From Candidatus Poribacteria bacterium (GTDB lineage Bacteria > Poribacteria > WGA-4E > PCPOR2b): 64,000 bases of DNA. How positions within the stretch are numbered: the first letter of the stretch is position 1; every line of letters starts with the position of its first letter. Of the stretch, positions 40,898-49,757 are shown in pieces. The notes beneath the pieces were generated by a model. It worked only from the letters and a program-made list of their open reading frames with translations. It did no database searches and was not told where the DNA came from. The position numbers and the translations under genes were made by a program. The stretch is taken from positions 1 to 64,000 of the forward strand of contig JAJEAL010000103.1 of the NCBI GenBank assembly GCA_022822785.1. The letters run 5' to 3'.

Positions 40898-42007
40898 ATG
40901 AATACCTCATTGGCCCTATTTCATTACAGGCACTCTCCAACGCTACCCAAGCTGCTCTGGCAGTTGGGGTGCACCTTAGTGTTAAGCACCTATCAAGCAG
41001 GAAAAGTTATTTTTATCCGCGCTATAAGTCCAGAACAGATAGAACAGCGCACCTTGGATTTTCCTAGACCGATGGGGTTGGCGGTTTCCGATCAGCGGAT
41101 TGCAGTGGCTACACGGGAGGAGATAGTGGTGCTTACCAATACTTCAGTCGAGGGACCTCCTGAGTCTCACTATGTCGACTCGGTGACCGGCGCAGTTGGA
41201 AACAGCGCCTACCAAACGGGAGCCCCTGAGTTCCAGCGTGTCGACTCGGTGACCGGCGCAGTTGGAAACAGCGCCTACCAAATGGGAGACGCGGCAAAAG
41301 ACACGTATGTTCAGGAGAAAACTTACTTTAGCGGAGAGATTGATACTCATGACCTCGCTTGGGGGAAGGATGGGTTGTGGGCAATCAACACCCGCCTATC
41401 ATCCATGGCTTTGGTAGATGAAAGCGTGGGTTTCGAGTCGCAGTGGCGTCCTCCCTTCGTAAGCGATGTAGTCCCGGAGGATCGCTGCCATCTGAACAGC
41501 GTAGCGATGGTGGACGGCCAACCTGAGTACGTGACGGCGTTTGGGAAGGTGGATACCTTTGAAGGTTGGCGCGAGAACCGAATATCGGGCGGGATTTTGA
41601 TGGATGTCTCCAGCGGCGAGATTGTGTTGGAGGGGTTACCGATGCCGCACTCTCCACGGGTGTATGATGGAAAACTCTATTTGCTGCTCTCCGGGACTGG
41701 TGAGTTGGTGCGCGCCGAGCCAGAAACGGGTGGGTACGAGGTCGTTGTACAGCTGCCCGGCTTCGTGCGTGGGATGGCGCGCTGTGGTGATTATCTGTTT
41801 GTGGGGTTGTCAAAGCTGCGAAAATCGAGTCCCACCTTCGCAGCGCTGCCAATCTCCGATCAAGCACTGTTCAGCGGCATTGTGGCGGTGTCTCTATCCG
41901 AAGGACGTGTTGTAGAACACCTCAGGTATGAGACAGGTGTTGAGGAAATTTATGATGTACAAATCTTACAGGAGGGGGCAGCCATCAACACCCCGCAGCC
42001 GTCGTAA
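40898..42007 (+). CDS. TIGR03032/DUF4915-like protein carrying two in-frame repeat-core insertions
   Basis: LVLSTYQAGKVIFI..., DTHDLAWGKDGLWAINTRLSSMALVDESVGFESQWRPPFVSDVVPEDRCHLNSVAM; duplicated VDSVTGAVGNSAYQ. Confidence 0.75.
   Translation: MNTSLALFHYRHSPTLPKLLWQLGCTLVLSTYQAGKVIFIRAISPEQIEQRTLDFPRPMGLAVSDQRIAVATREEIVVLTNTSVEGPPESHYVDSVTGAVGNSAYQTGAPEFQRVDSVTGAVGNSAYQMGDAAKDTYVQEKTYFSGEIDTHDLAWGKDGLWAINTRLSSMALVDESVGFESQWRPPFVSDVVPEDRCHLNSVAMVDGQPEYVTAFGKVDTFEGWRENRISGGILMDVSSGEIVLEGLPMPHSPRVYDGKLYLLLSGTGELVRAEPETGGYEVVVQLPGFVRGMARCGDYLFVGLSKLRKSSPTFAALPISDQALFSGIVAVSLSEGRVVEHLRYETGVEEIYDVQILQEGAAINTPQPS
41174..41305. repeat. two 66-bp in-frame direct repeats, each containing the GGCGCAGTTGGAAACAGCGCC core
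   Basis: GTCGACTCGGTGACCGGCGCAGTTGGAAACAGCGCCTACCAAA begins at 41174 and again at 41240. Confidence 0.9.
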
Positions 42008-42008
42008 T

Positions 42009-42737
42009 TTACTCCAAACTTTCTATCGGTTGTGCGTTACCAAAGATAGGTTGGGGTCCATCAAGCGGTGCTGCCCATCTCGCTGCATTAGCGATAACGC
42101 GCAGAACGTCCGGGTTGTGATAGATTGGGTAGGTTTCGTGCCCAGGACGGAAATAGAATATCTTGCCCTTGCCACGGTAGTAGCAACAACCACTTCGGAA
42201 CACCTCACCGCCCGGGAACCAACTGATGAAGATCAGGGTGTCTGGTTCAGGAATGTCGAAAGGCTCGCCGTACATTTCGGCGTGCTCAATCTCAAAATAC
42301 TCGCCAATGCCTTCGACAATTGGGTGCCCATGTTCTATGACCCAGAGCCTCTCTTTCTCACCGGCTTCACGCCATTTGAGGCTGCACGATGTCCCCATCA
42401 ATTTGGTAAAGATTTTGGAGTAGTGCGAGGAGTGCAGACAGATTAAACCCATGCCGTCAAGAATACGGACCTGCATTCTGTCGACAACTTCGTCCGTTAC
42501 CTCGCCATGCGCCCCGTGTCCCCACCAAATCAGGACATCTGTTTCGGCCAGAACCGCTTCTGTCAGACCATGTTCCGGCTCATCTAACGTCGCGGTACGC
42601 ACCTCAAACCCCGACTGCTCTTTTAAGTAGTTTCCGATTGCGTTGTGCATGCCATCGGGGTAAATCTCTCCGATTTGTGGGTTGGTTTTTTCGTGGCGAT
42701 ATTCGTTCCACACAGTGACTCGAATCGGTTTACTCAT
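42009..42737 (-). CDS. ThuA-like (trehalose utilization) domain protein
   Basis: [67 protein letters not shown]. Confidence 0.88.
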   Translation of the reverse strand: MSKPIRVTVWNEYRHEKTNPQIGEIYPDGMHNAIGNYLKEQSGFEVRTATLDEPEHGLTEAVLAETDVLIWWGHGAHGEVTDEVVDRMQVRILDGMGLICLHSSHYSKIFTKLMGTSCSLKWREAGEKERLWVIEHGHPIVEGIGEYFEIEHAEMYGEPFDIPEPDTLIFISWFPGGEVFRSGCCYYRGKGKIFYFRPGHETYPIYHNPDVLRVIANAARWAAPLDGPQPIFGNAQPIESLE

Positions 42738-42777
42738 ATAATTTTTCCTTGGCTCATGTAAAGAAATGGTGCAACAG

Positions 42778-42807
42778 AAACCGAGTTTTGAAGAAAAAAC
42801 TCGGTTT
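42778..42807. repeat. AAACCGAGTTTT...AAAACTCGGTTT palindromic repeat, copy 1
   Basis: aaaccgagttttgaagaaaaaactcggttt; flank TCATGTAAAGAAATGGTGCAACAG. Confidence 0.9.
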
Positions 42808-42888
42808 ATCTTCATGTTCCGCGTAGCGAAATCCTCGATGAATCGGGACTTGCCCTCTCTTTTTATTTGAACCTTTTTCCTCTATCGT

Positions 42889-43674
42889 TTATTCATCATC
42901 TTGGATCGCGCTGATTTCATCTTTGGAGATTTTGTCGACGCTTTTGGGGTTAAACGTCTGTGTTGTCCCAGATCGGAGTGCGACTTCAATCCTTCCACCG
43001 GTCAACACGAAAAACTGAATTAAGAATCCGCCGCCCTGCATCGATTCGACTTGATACTGATCCGCGTCTAATCCATCAACCCATGTTGGGAGTGCATCGG
43101 CAAAATCGGGGTGATCTATCACTTCCTGCGGCAACGCAATGATTAGCGTTCCCGGCTCGTCGCCTATCGCGTTTGCAATGACTGTTCGGGTGTTGACCAT
43201 AAAACGCACAACTTCGCCCGCGTAATCGAAGTCGTTTTCATTCGCACGTTCCGGCGGAACAATCCCCCATGTCAAATGATGGATGAACGGATTGCCGTAC
43301 CCCTGACTTAGCATGTGATCCAAGGCTTGATTGTCAACGGGATGGACGACTGCGACATAATCGAACCAACCGTTGCCTCGCTCTGCGCTGTCCTCTGGTA
43401 ACCTTGCCGAAACGTTGATGTAGTCACACTCATCCACCGGTGAGGGGTAACACCGGGCATCCCACCCGGAGACATACCCGATTTGTTTTAACGGACCCGC
43501 GACAATATATGGTGGGTCACAAAAGATTGCGGCGTGATCTAGGTTAGGATGCAATTGAACGCCTGCTGCGGTGACTTTTTGGGCGACCTCTGATGCTTCT
43601 GTAAATCGTTGTGGTGCGTTTTGGATGGTGAGGTAATCTCCGAAATCGTCAGGTAGAACCACTGAGTTTCCCAT
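42889..43674 (-). CDS. hypothetical protein
   Basis: 262-codon ORF starting MGNSVVLPDDFGDYLTIQNAPQRFTEAS. Confidence 0.6.
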   Translation of the reverse strand: MGNSVVLPDDFGDYLTIQNAPQRFTEASEVAQKVTAAGVQLHPNLDHAAIFCDPPYIVAGPLKQIGYVSGWDARCYPSPVDECDYINVSARLPEDSAERGNGWFDYVAVVHPVDNQALDHMLSQGYGNPFIHHLTWGIVPPERANENDFDYAGEVVRFMVNTRTVIANAIGDEPGTLIIALPQEVIDHPDFADALPTWVDGLDADQYQVESMQGGGFLIQFFVLTGGRIEVALRSGTTQTFNPKSVDKISKDEISAIQDDE

Positions 43675-43876
43675 GATAAACCTCCGAGATAAATTATTGA
43701 TTGATATTGGCAATTTTCAGCATAATACCACAAAACCGGAACCTTTTCAAGTGAATAGAAAATGTATCCTCACGATTGTTTTCTTTATCGTTCTTGTGTG
43801 TTATGGTATAATCTAATTTTGCGAAGTATCTGTTTCAAACAAAGAGAAAATTATATGTCAGAAAGGATACGCCATT

Positions 43877-44890
43877 ATGTCTTATAAATATAAAGTAATG
43901 ATGACAGACTATGCGTGGCCCTCCGTTGAACCGGAGCGAGGGGTCTTAGGGGAGGTTGGTGCGGAACTAATCGTTGCGGAGAGTGGGACGGAGGAAGAAT
44001 TTATCGAATTGGCACCTCAGGTCGACGGTATCCTGACCTGCTGGCTCCATGTGACTACCGCAGTCGTCGAAGCCGCCAAAAAATGTAAAGTTATTGGGCG
44101 GTGTGGCATCGGGCTAGATAATATTGATGTTGAGACAGCAACCGCTCTTGGAATGGTTGTAACGAATGTTCCGGCTTACTGTATTGATGAGGTCTCGGAT
44201 CACACGATGGCGCTGCTGCTCTCGTGTGCTCGGAAAATTAACCTGTTCGATCGCACGATTAAAAATGGCGACTGGACGCGAGACGTGGGCCCCGCCATGC
44301 GCCGCATCCGTGGGCAAAAGCTAGGCATTGTCGGATTCGGTAAAATTGGAAAGGCAATTGTACCGAAAGCGAAAGCGTTTGGACTGGAGGTCTTGATTTA
44401 CTCACCGCGGGCCACCCAAGAGATGGCGGAGGAACACGGCGTGACGTTGGTCGATTTCCCTGAACTGCTGACGGAGTCTGACTTTATCACCATCCATGCC
44501 CCGTTGAACCCTGAGACTGAGGGGTTGTTCACTGAAGGTGCGTTCCGTCGGATGAAACCGACCGCCTACCTCCTCAATACCGCGCGAGGGGGAATTATCG
44601 AAACCGATGCGCTCTATAACGCGCTCACGGGTGGCGAAATCGCGGGAGCGGGACTGGATGTTTTGGCGGAAGAGCCGCCGCAGCCTGATGAGCGGCTGCT
44701 TGCGTTGGAAAGCGCAATCCTGACCCCACACGCCGCGTTTACCTCCGAAGAGTCAACTTATGATCTCGAAGTGACAGCGGCGGCGGAGGTGGCACGGGTA
44801 TTAATGGGGCAGATGCCTGAATCGGTGGTCAACCCAGAGGTCTTGAGCAGCCCGACGCTTCGTGCAAAAGTGCTTTCTCAACAGCAATAA
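43877..44890 (+). CDS. D-2-hydroxyacid dehydrogenase (phosphoglycerate dehydrogenase-like/CtBP-like)
   Basis: IGRCGIGLDNIDVETATALG, LGIVGFGKIGKAIVPKA, LLNTARGGIIETDALYNAL, GLDVLAEEPP. Confidence 0.9.
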   Translation: MSYKYKVMMTDYAWPSVEPERGVLGEVGAELIVAESGTEEEFIELAPQVDGILTCWLHVTTAVVEAAKKCKVIGRCGIGLDNIDVETATALGMVVTNVPAYCIDEVSDHTMALLLSCARKINLFDRTIKNGDWTRDVGPAMRRIRGQKLGIVGFGKIGKAIVPKAKAFGLEVLIYSPRATQEMAEEHGVTLVDFPELLTESDFITIHAPLNPETEGLFTEGAFRRMKPTAYLLNTARGGIIETDALYNALTGGEIAGAGLDVLAEEPPQPDERLLALESAILTPHAAFTSEESTYDLEVTAAAEVARVLMGQMPESVVNPEVLSSPTLRAKVLSQQQ

Positions 44891-44891
44891 T

Positions 44892-45035
44892 TATAGTAAA
44901 TCCTAAAAACAGATAGACGCTTTTGGTCCTTGTGTATGTTAGACGTTGCATAGGCGCAGTTGGAAACAGCGCCTACCGGTTTAGATTGAGTGCGGTGCGG
45001 TTTGGCGTGTCTCATTAATTCTAAGATCCACTATA
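44892..45035. mobile_element. MITE-like element with TATAGT termini and GGCGC hairpin core (copy A)
   Basis: TATAGTAAATCCTAAAAA ... core GGCGCAGTTGGAAACAGCGCC 44953-44973 ... TTCTAAGATCCACTATA. Confidence 0.6.
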
Positions 45036-45051
45036 GTTTGGGAAGACAGCG

Positions 45052-45837
45052 ATGAAATTTTTCAAAGGCGCAACTGTCTTGATTACCGGTGCATCGTCCG
45101 GCATCGGTGAAGCGTTTGCCCGCAGCCTTGCAAATCGAGGCGCTAATTTGGTACTCACGGCGCGTTCGGGAGATAAACTCCGCCAAATCGCTGCGGAGTT
45201 ATCTGAAAAACATGCAATCCAAGTGGATGTATTTCCGGGGGATCTTAGCCATCCGGATACCCCTCAACGGTTGTGGTCGCAGATTCAAGCTGCGTCGCTT
45301 TCGGTTGATGTGCTGATAAATAACGCCGGCTTCGGAAAGTGCGGACCGTTCTTAGCGTACGACTATCAGCGCTACCAAGATATGCTGAACCTCAATATCA
45401 GTGCTTTGGTGGGGTTGACGCATCTCTTTCTGCCGTCGATGTTGGAGAAGGGGGACGGTGGGGTTATCAATGTCGCGTCGACGGCGGCGTTCCAGCCGAT
45501 CCCTTACCTGGCGACCTATAGTGCCACGAAGGCATTTGTCCTCGGTTTCTCAGAATCACTCTGGGGAGAGTATCATGAACGGGGGTTGACGGTGCTTGCG
45601 CTCTGTCCCGGCAATACGGCTACCAATTTTGCGGATGTTGCCAACGCTGATGTAACGAGGATGACTAGGGCGGAAACCCCTGAAACAGTGGTTGAAGCAG
45701 GCTTGCAAGCCTTTTTGAAGGGACGTAATTATGTGGTTCCGGGGAGGCGTGTCAATTATCTGTTAGCACATTTGTCTCGGTTATTGCCGCGTCGCCGTGT
45801 GCTTGGGATAACGTCGGATATATTCAAGCCGGATTAG
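45052..45837 (+). CDS. short-chain dehydrogenase/reductase
   Basis: VLITGASSGIGEAFARSLANRGANLVLTAR, DVLINNAGFGKCG, YSATKAFVLGFSESL. Confidence 0.92.
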   Translation: MKFFKGATVLITGASSGIGEAFARSLANRGANLVLTARSGDKLRQIAAELSEKHAIQVDVFPGDLSHPDTPQRLWSQIQAASLSVDVLINNAGFGKCGPFLAYDYQRYQDMLNLNISALVGLTHLFLPSMLEKGDGGVINVASTAAFQPIPYLATYSATKAFVLGFSESLWGEYHERGLTVLALCPGNTATNFADVANADVTRMTRAETPETVVEAGLQAFLKGRNYVVPGRRVNYLLAHLSRLLPRRRVLGITSDIFKPD

Positions 45838-46043
45838 TTCCTACCAGAGTGAACAAGGTTACGGCATACGGAGTATGGCTACTACATTGAATAAGGGTTA
45901 CGGCATACGGGGTATGTTCCATTCCGAGAATACCGATGAATCGGCTCGTTAAGCTTAAGCTGATTAGTGATTTGACTTGCTATACACATTGCGCTCCTCT
46001 GGAGCGCGGGGCTTTTCCTTATCGCCGTTCTATAGACATATCG

Positions 46044-46231
46044 CTCCTCTGGAGCGAAAGATAGAATTTCTCAATTTTAGTGACAAGCCGATTGGGTTTC
46101 ATCACTAGCACCTTGCCTGACCTTATTGAGCTACTGTGATTTTCCTCTTGCGGCGATGTCCCAAACGTCTTCGACCCTCCCGTTACGAACTGCGTAATAC
46201 TGGTCGTGGAGGATCACGGTTGTGCAGCAGT
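46044..46231. repeat. 188-bp direct repeat, copy 1 (ectopic copy of the 3' end of the 46452-47564 gene plus flank)
   Basis: Matches 46365-46552 at an offset of 321 bp with about 4 differences seen. Confidence 0.88.
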
Positions 46232-46263
46232 TCTATAGACATATCGCTCCTCATGAAGATTAA

Positions 46264-46359
46264 TAAATAAATTGGGTAATCTTCACGCGATGTCCGGTGC
46301 GGTTGGAAACCGCACCTACCGGGTCTAGGGGAACATATAGAATTACCCGATTATTTTCT
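46264..46359. repeat. short inverted-repeat element carrying the GGTGCGGTTGGAAACCGCACC core
   Basis: AAATAAATTGGGTAATCTT ... core 46296-46316 ... AGAATTACCCGATTATTT. Confidence 0.55.
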
Positions 46360-46364
46360 GAAAC

Positions 46365-46552
46365 CTCCTCTGGAGCGAAGGATAGAATTTCTCAATTTTA
46401 GTGACAAGCCGATTGGGTTTCATCACTAGCACCTTGCCTGACCTTATTGAGCTACTGCGATTTTCCTCTTGCGGCGATGTCCCAAATGTCTTCGACCCTC
46501 CCGTTACGAACTGCGTAATACTGGTCGTGGAGGTTCACGGTTGTGCAGCAGT
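46365..46552. repeat. 188-bp direct repeat, copy 2 (overlaps the 3' end of the resident gene)
   Basis: See copy 1. Confidence 0.88.
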
Positions 46553-47564
46553 GTGTTGGTAAGAGCTCGATTTTATCGCCCGGCTTGAGTGTAACGCTGG
46601 GGTCCGCCGTCATATTCCCGTGCTCTTCGGACAGTCCGCGCATGTCTAAACCGTCAATCCCCACCGGCTGCGGTGTGCCGGATTCACTGGTCAACACCTT
46701 TGCCCCTGCATCAACGATGACGCGGTTCGGGTTCGGACGACTCACGACTGTCGTTAGCATGGTCAGGGCGCATCCGAATTCCTCACCGATACCTTCGACC
46801 TCCCGGTAGCTTGAATCAATAAAGACATACGACCCCGCCTGAATTTCTGTCATCTCCGGGTAAGCGCCGGTGATTGCATAGGTGCCTGTGCCGCCGCCGC
46901 TCACAATGTTGACGGGGACCCCGTTCTGTTCGAGAAAGTATTTGGTCCCAATCAGCATCTCAACCGATTCGCCTGTCAACCTTTTGCGTTCGGCGAAGGT
47001 CGGTGTAATCACGGTATGCCCTTCATAACCCATTATCCCTTCAAACTTGAGCCCCTTTGATTGTAGGATGTGACGTGCGAGATTCAGCGTTGGTTGCCCC
47101 GGCTCGGTCCCACAGCGATTCATGCCGGAGTTGACTTCGATAAGGACGCGCAACGTTGTGCCTTTGGCTTCGGCAGCCGCGGAAAGTTGATCTACATTGT
47201 GTGCATCATCGACGGCGACCATAATCTCGGAGTGCTTGGCGAGGTTAATCAGACGCGCAATCTTCTGCTTCCCGACAATCTGATTGGCAATCAGCACGTC
47301 GCGGATACCCGCATGGATCATCGTTTCTGCCTCACCGAGCTTGGCACAGGTCATACCGATCGCCCCCGCTTCCATCTGTTTATGCGCGATAATCGGGGTC
47401 TTATGCGTCTTGACGTGTGGACGGAGGTCCGCGTTGACCGTCTTGAAATAGTCCGCCATCTTCTGGATGTTGGCTTCCATAATATCCACATCGATCAGCA
47501 GTGCCGGGGTATCAATCTCTTCTTTGGGGATGCCGATAAACACATCAGGGTTGGGTGCTGACAT
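46452..47564 (-). CDS. DSD1-family PLP enzyme (D-threonine aldolase / D-serine dehydratase-like, alanine racemase N-terminal fold)
   Basis: IDTPALLIDVDIMEANIQKMADYFK, LRPHVKTHKTPIIAHKQMEAGAIGMTCAKLGEAETM, C-terminal LLPTHCCTTVNLHDQYYAVRNGRVEDIWDIAARGKSQ. Confidence 0.9.
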   Translation of the reverse strand: MSAPNPDVFIGIPKEEIDTPALLIDVDIMEANIQKMADYFKTVNADLRPHVKTHKTPIIAHKQMEAGAIGMTCAKLGEAETMIHAGIRDVLIANQIVGKQKIARLINLAKHSEIMVAVDDAHNVDQLSAAAEAKGTTLRVLIEVNSGMNRCGTEPGQPTLNLARHILQSKGLKFEGIMGYEGHTVITPTFAERKRLTGESVEMLIGTKYFLEQNGVPVNIVSGGGTGTYAITGAYPEMTEIQAGSYVFIDSSYREVEGIGEEFGCALTMLTTVVSRPNPNRVIVDAGAKVLTSESGTPQPVGIDGLDMRGLSEEHGNMTADPSVTLKPGDKIELLPTHCCTTVNLHDQYYAVRNGRVEDIWDIAARGKSQ

Positions 47565-47674
47565 CGATTTGTCTCCTAATTTTTTGCCGTCCTTGTCGGG
47601 CGGAGAATTGTATCTGTATATTTGAGGGGGGCCTCGTTATTGTCTGAGGTTTGTGTTAAGAAATTGTGCAACAG

Positions 47675-47704
47675 AAACCGAGTTTTGAAGAAAAAACTCG
47701 GTTT
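47675..47704. repeat. AAACCGAG palindromic repeat, copy 2
   Basis: aaaccgagttttgaagaaaaaactcggttt. Confidence 0.9.
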
Positions 47705-47715
47705 CTCCTCGCGTT

Positions 47716-48477
47716 TTAGAGTCCATGTTTCATTCGTTCTGATAACGCTGTTGCCTTGAGTAGATGGGTTGCGGCTTGCATTCTGATTTTTTCGTCCTCG
47801 CTATTGAGCAGATCCTGTAGGACGGTGATTACCTTTGGCGTGGCGGCGGACAGTGCGGTGATTTGGGCGTCGATATACGCCTCACGGGCTGCCTGTAATT
47901 CCTTGATAAAATGTTTATCTTGGTTACGCCATCGGTTGATTGTTTCTCTCCTTTTGCCGAGTATGTCCCCAACTTGGGCATCGGTTTTCCCTTCGATAAT
48001 GAGTGGTATCGCTCGGACCTGATCACTATTCAAGGCTTTGTTCTCTACTTCGGGCTCCGGGGCTTCGCTAAATTTGTTTGGGACCCCCTTCTTCATCTCC
48101 TTGAGTAATTTACTAAAGGAGCTGTCGTTTGGCCAAAAGGCGTTCTCCTGTACCCACGCCATTAGGGTGCCTTCTTCCAACCCGACGATGGCTTCGGTTT
48201 GGGCATAGGAGATATTGGCAAAGACGAGTGCGGCGGCCTGTTTTTCTTCGGGCTCCGCTTCGATTCCTAAGCGGCGATCGGCTATCTCCGCTAGAAAAAT
48301 TGGCAGGTTTTTCCACTGCGTGAGGAGTTCCGGTGTAATGCCGAGTGCGATGGCGATTTCGTTTTCACTTTTCGCTTCCCAGAGCAGAGCGGCCTGCGTC
48401 TGTTGTTGGGTGAGGGACAATACAAATTCGTCTGCTGGGAGGGCTTCTGGTGTTGTGTTCTTTTTGGTTTTGCTCAT
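47716..48477 (-). CDS. protein with three HTH-like segments (phBC6A51/terminase-small-subunit-like)
   Basis: SENEIAIALGITPELLTQWKNLPIF; SYAQTEAIVGLEEGTLMAWVQENAF; TDAQVGDILGKRRETINRWRNQDKHFIKELQAAREAYIDAQITAL. Confidence 0.6.
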   Translation of the reverse strand: MSKTKKNTTPEALPADEFVLSLTQQQTQAALLWEAKSENEIAIALGITPELLTQWKNLPIFLAEIADRRLGIEAEPEEKQAAALVFANISYAQTEAIVGLEEGTLMAWVQENAFWPNDSSFSKLLKEMKKGVPNKFSEAPEPEVENKALNSDQVRAIPLIIEGKTDAQVGDILGKRRETINRWRNQDKHFIKELQAAREAYIDAQITALSAATPKVITVLQDLLNSEDEKIRMQAATHLLKATALSERMKHGL

Positions 48478-48522
48478 TGTGTTTCCTGTTCACTCGGATT
48501 TAAGGATTATCGGTCGGATGTC

Positions 48523-48541
48523 ACAATATGTCACATATTGT
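48523..48541. promoter_or_regulatory. palindromic operator-like site ACAATATG-TCA-CATATTGT
   Basis: 8-bp perfect arms, 45-65 bp upstream of the HTH gene start. Confidence 0.45.
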
Positions 48542-48613
48542 CGCAGATTTTGCATATTTTCGTAACCGGTTGTTAAGGTGTGCAGGATTAAAGGGACTTT
48601 GTTTATTCGGATG

Positions 48614-48655
48614 TCACATATCCTCACGTATTTATCACATATCCTCACATATTTT
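48614..48655. repeat. two tandem 21-bp TCACATATCCTCAC(G/A)TATTT units
   Basis: tcacatatcctcacgtattta / tcacatatcctcacatatttt. Confidence 0.75.
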
Positions 48656-48953
48656 TTGTTTGGGTGTGCGTTTTTGTGAGGTGGTGTGTCTATAGGGACG
48701 CGCGTATTTGTCTGGATTAGGCTGCTTAGGTTTCTTAACTCCGATAGATTCCCGATAAATCGGGACAGGCAAATTTAAAGGATTTACAGGATTAGCTCGG
48801 ACGCCTTGAACGGGTGCCGGGTCAAGGGCAATTGTCTTGTTGACGGTTCAGATGTCCAATTTATCAGATGCAATTATTATTTTAACATATCGGTATAGTA
48901 GATTGCAAATAAAAAATTAGTAATCTAAAGTCTCAGCGGTGGGATATGTGTTG

Positions 48954-48999
48954 TTTGTCTGAATCGCGGATTAGACGGATGGAGCGGATTACACGGATT
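48954..48999. repeat. 46-bp direct repeat copy 1
   Basis: tttgtctgaatcgcggattagacggatggagcggattacacggatt; second copy at 49133-49178. Confidence 0.85.
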
Positions 49000-49132
49000 C
49001 TTGCCCCGATGCTGTGATTGGAATTCAAAACGGTCTGAATCAGGATTTTCGGGATTTAAGGATTTTCAGGATAGAAGACGGGAGGTGATATAGGGTTGGG
49101 TGCATTTAGCCCCAACGGGGTGACATGGGTAA

Positions 49133-49178
49133 TTTGTCTGAATCGCGGATTAGACGGATGGAGCGGATTACACGGATT
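49133..49178. repeat. 46-bp direct repeat copy 2
   Basis: Identical to 48954-48999. Confidence 0.85.
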
Positions 49179-49440
49179 ATTGGCTGCCGAACTGCCCTGA
49201 TTCAAAGTTACAGCGGAGCGACGAGTGCATAGATATTTTTTTGCTCCGGAGGAGCGAGATGTCTATAGAATCCCGATGCAGCCAAGCCCCGCGCTCCAGC
49301 GGAGCGCAATGTCAGGCAAATCTACTTCTACCATCATTCAGAGAAATACCAAGGCCCTATTGAGAACGGGAGCACATGTCGCCCCGCTGGGGCTTGGAAG
49401 GGGGACACATCGCTCGGCTATAAGCATGTCACCCCGCTGG

Positions 49441-49680
49441 AGCGAAGGGCAGAATTTCTCAAGGTTAGCAGCCAACCGATAGATTTTCAGCATTAGCCCC
49501 TTGAGTTAGTGCTATTGATTATCAACATTGCGCTCCTCTGGAGCGCGGGTCTTTCCCTTATTGCGGTTCTATAGACATGTCGCTCCTCTGGAGCGAAGGG
49601 CAGAATTCCTCAAGGTTAACAGCCAACCGATAGATTTTCAACATTAGCCCCTTGAGTTAGTACCATCGGTTATCAACATG
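49441..49680. repeat. 151-bp period imperfect tandem duplication containing GCTCC..GGAGC palindromes
   Basis: agcgaagggcagaatttctcaaggttagcagccaaccgatagattttcagcattagccccttgagttag at 49441 recurs at 49592. Confidence 0.8.
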
Positions 49681-49757
49681 CCGCCTCGCTGGGGCTTGGG
49701 GGTTCAATGGTTTTTCAATGGGTGACAATTTGGTCGTGTCAGTTCTTAATTTTTCTT

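Noticed and set aside
41174-41305. Possible CRISPR-like direct repeats
   Set aside because: Only two units, no spacers, in frame within a CDS and matching an interspersed palindromic repeat core.
42778-42807. AAACCGAG hairpins as intrinsic terminators
   Set aside because: No convincing U-tract on either strand, and consistent location upstream of minus-strand starts fits a dispersed repeat better.
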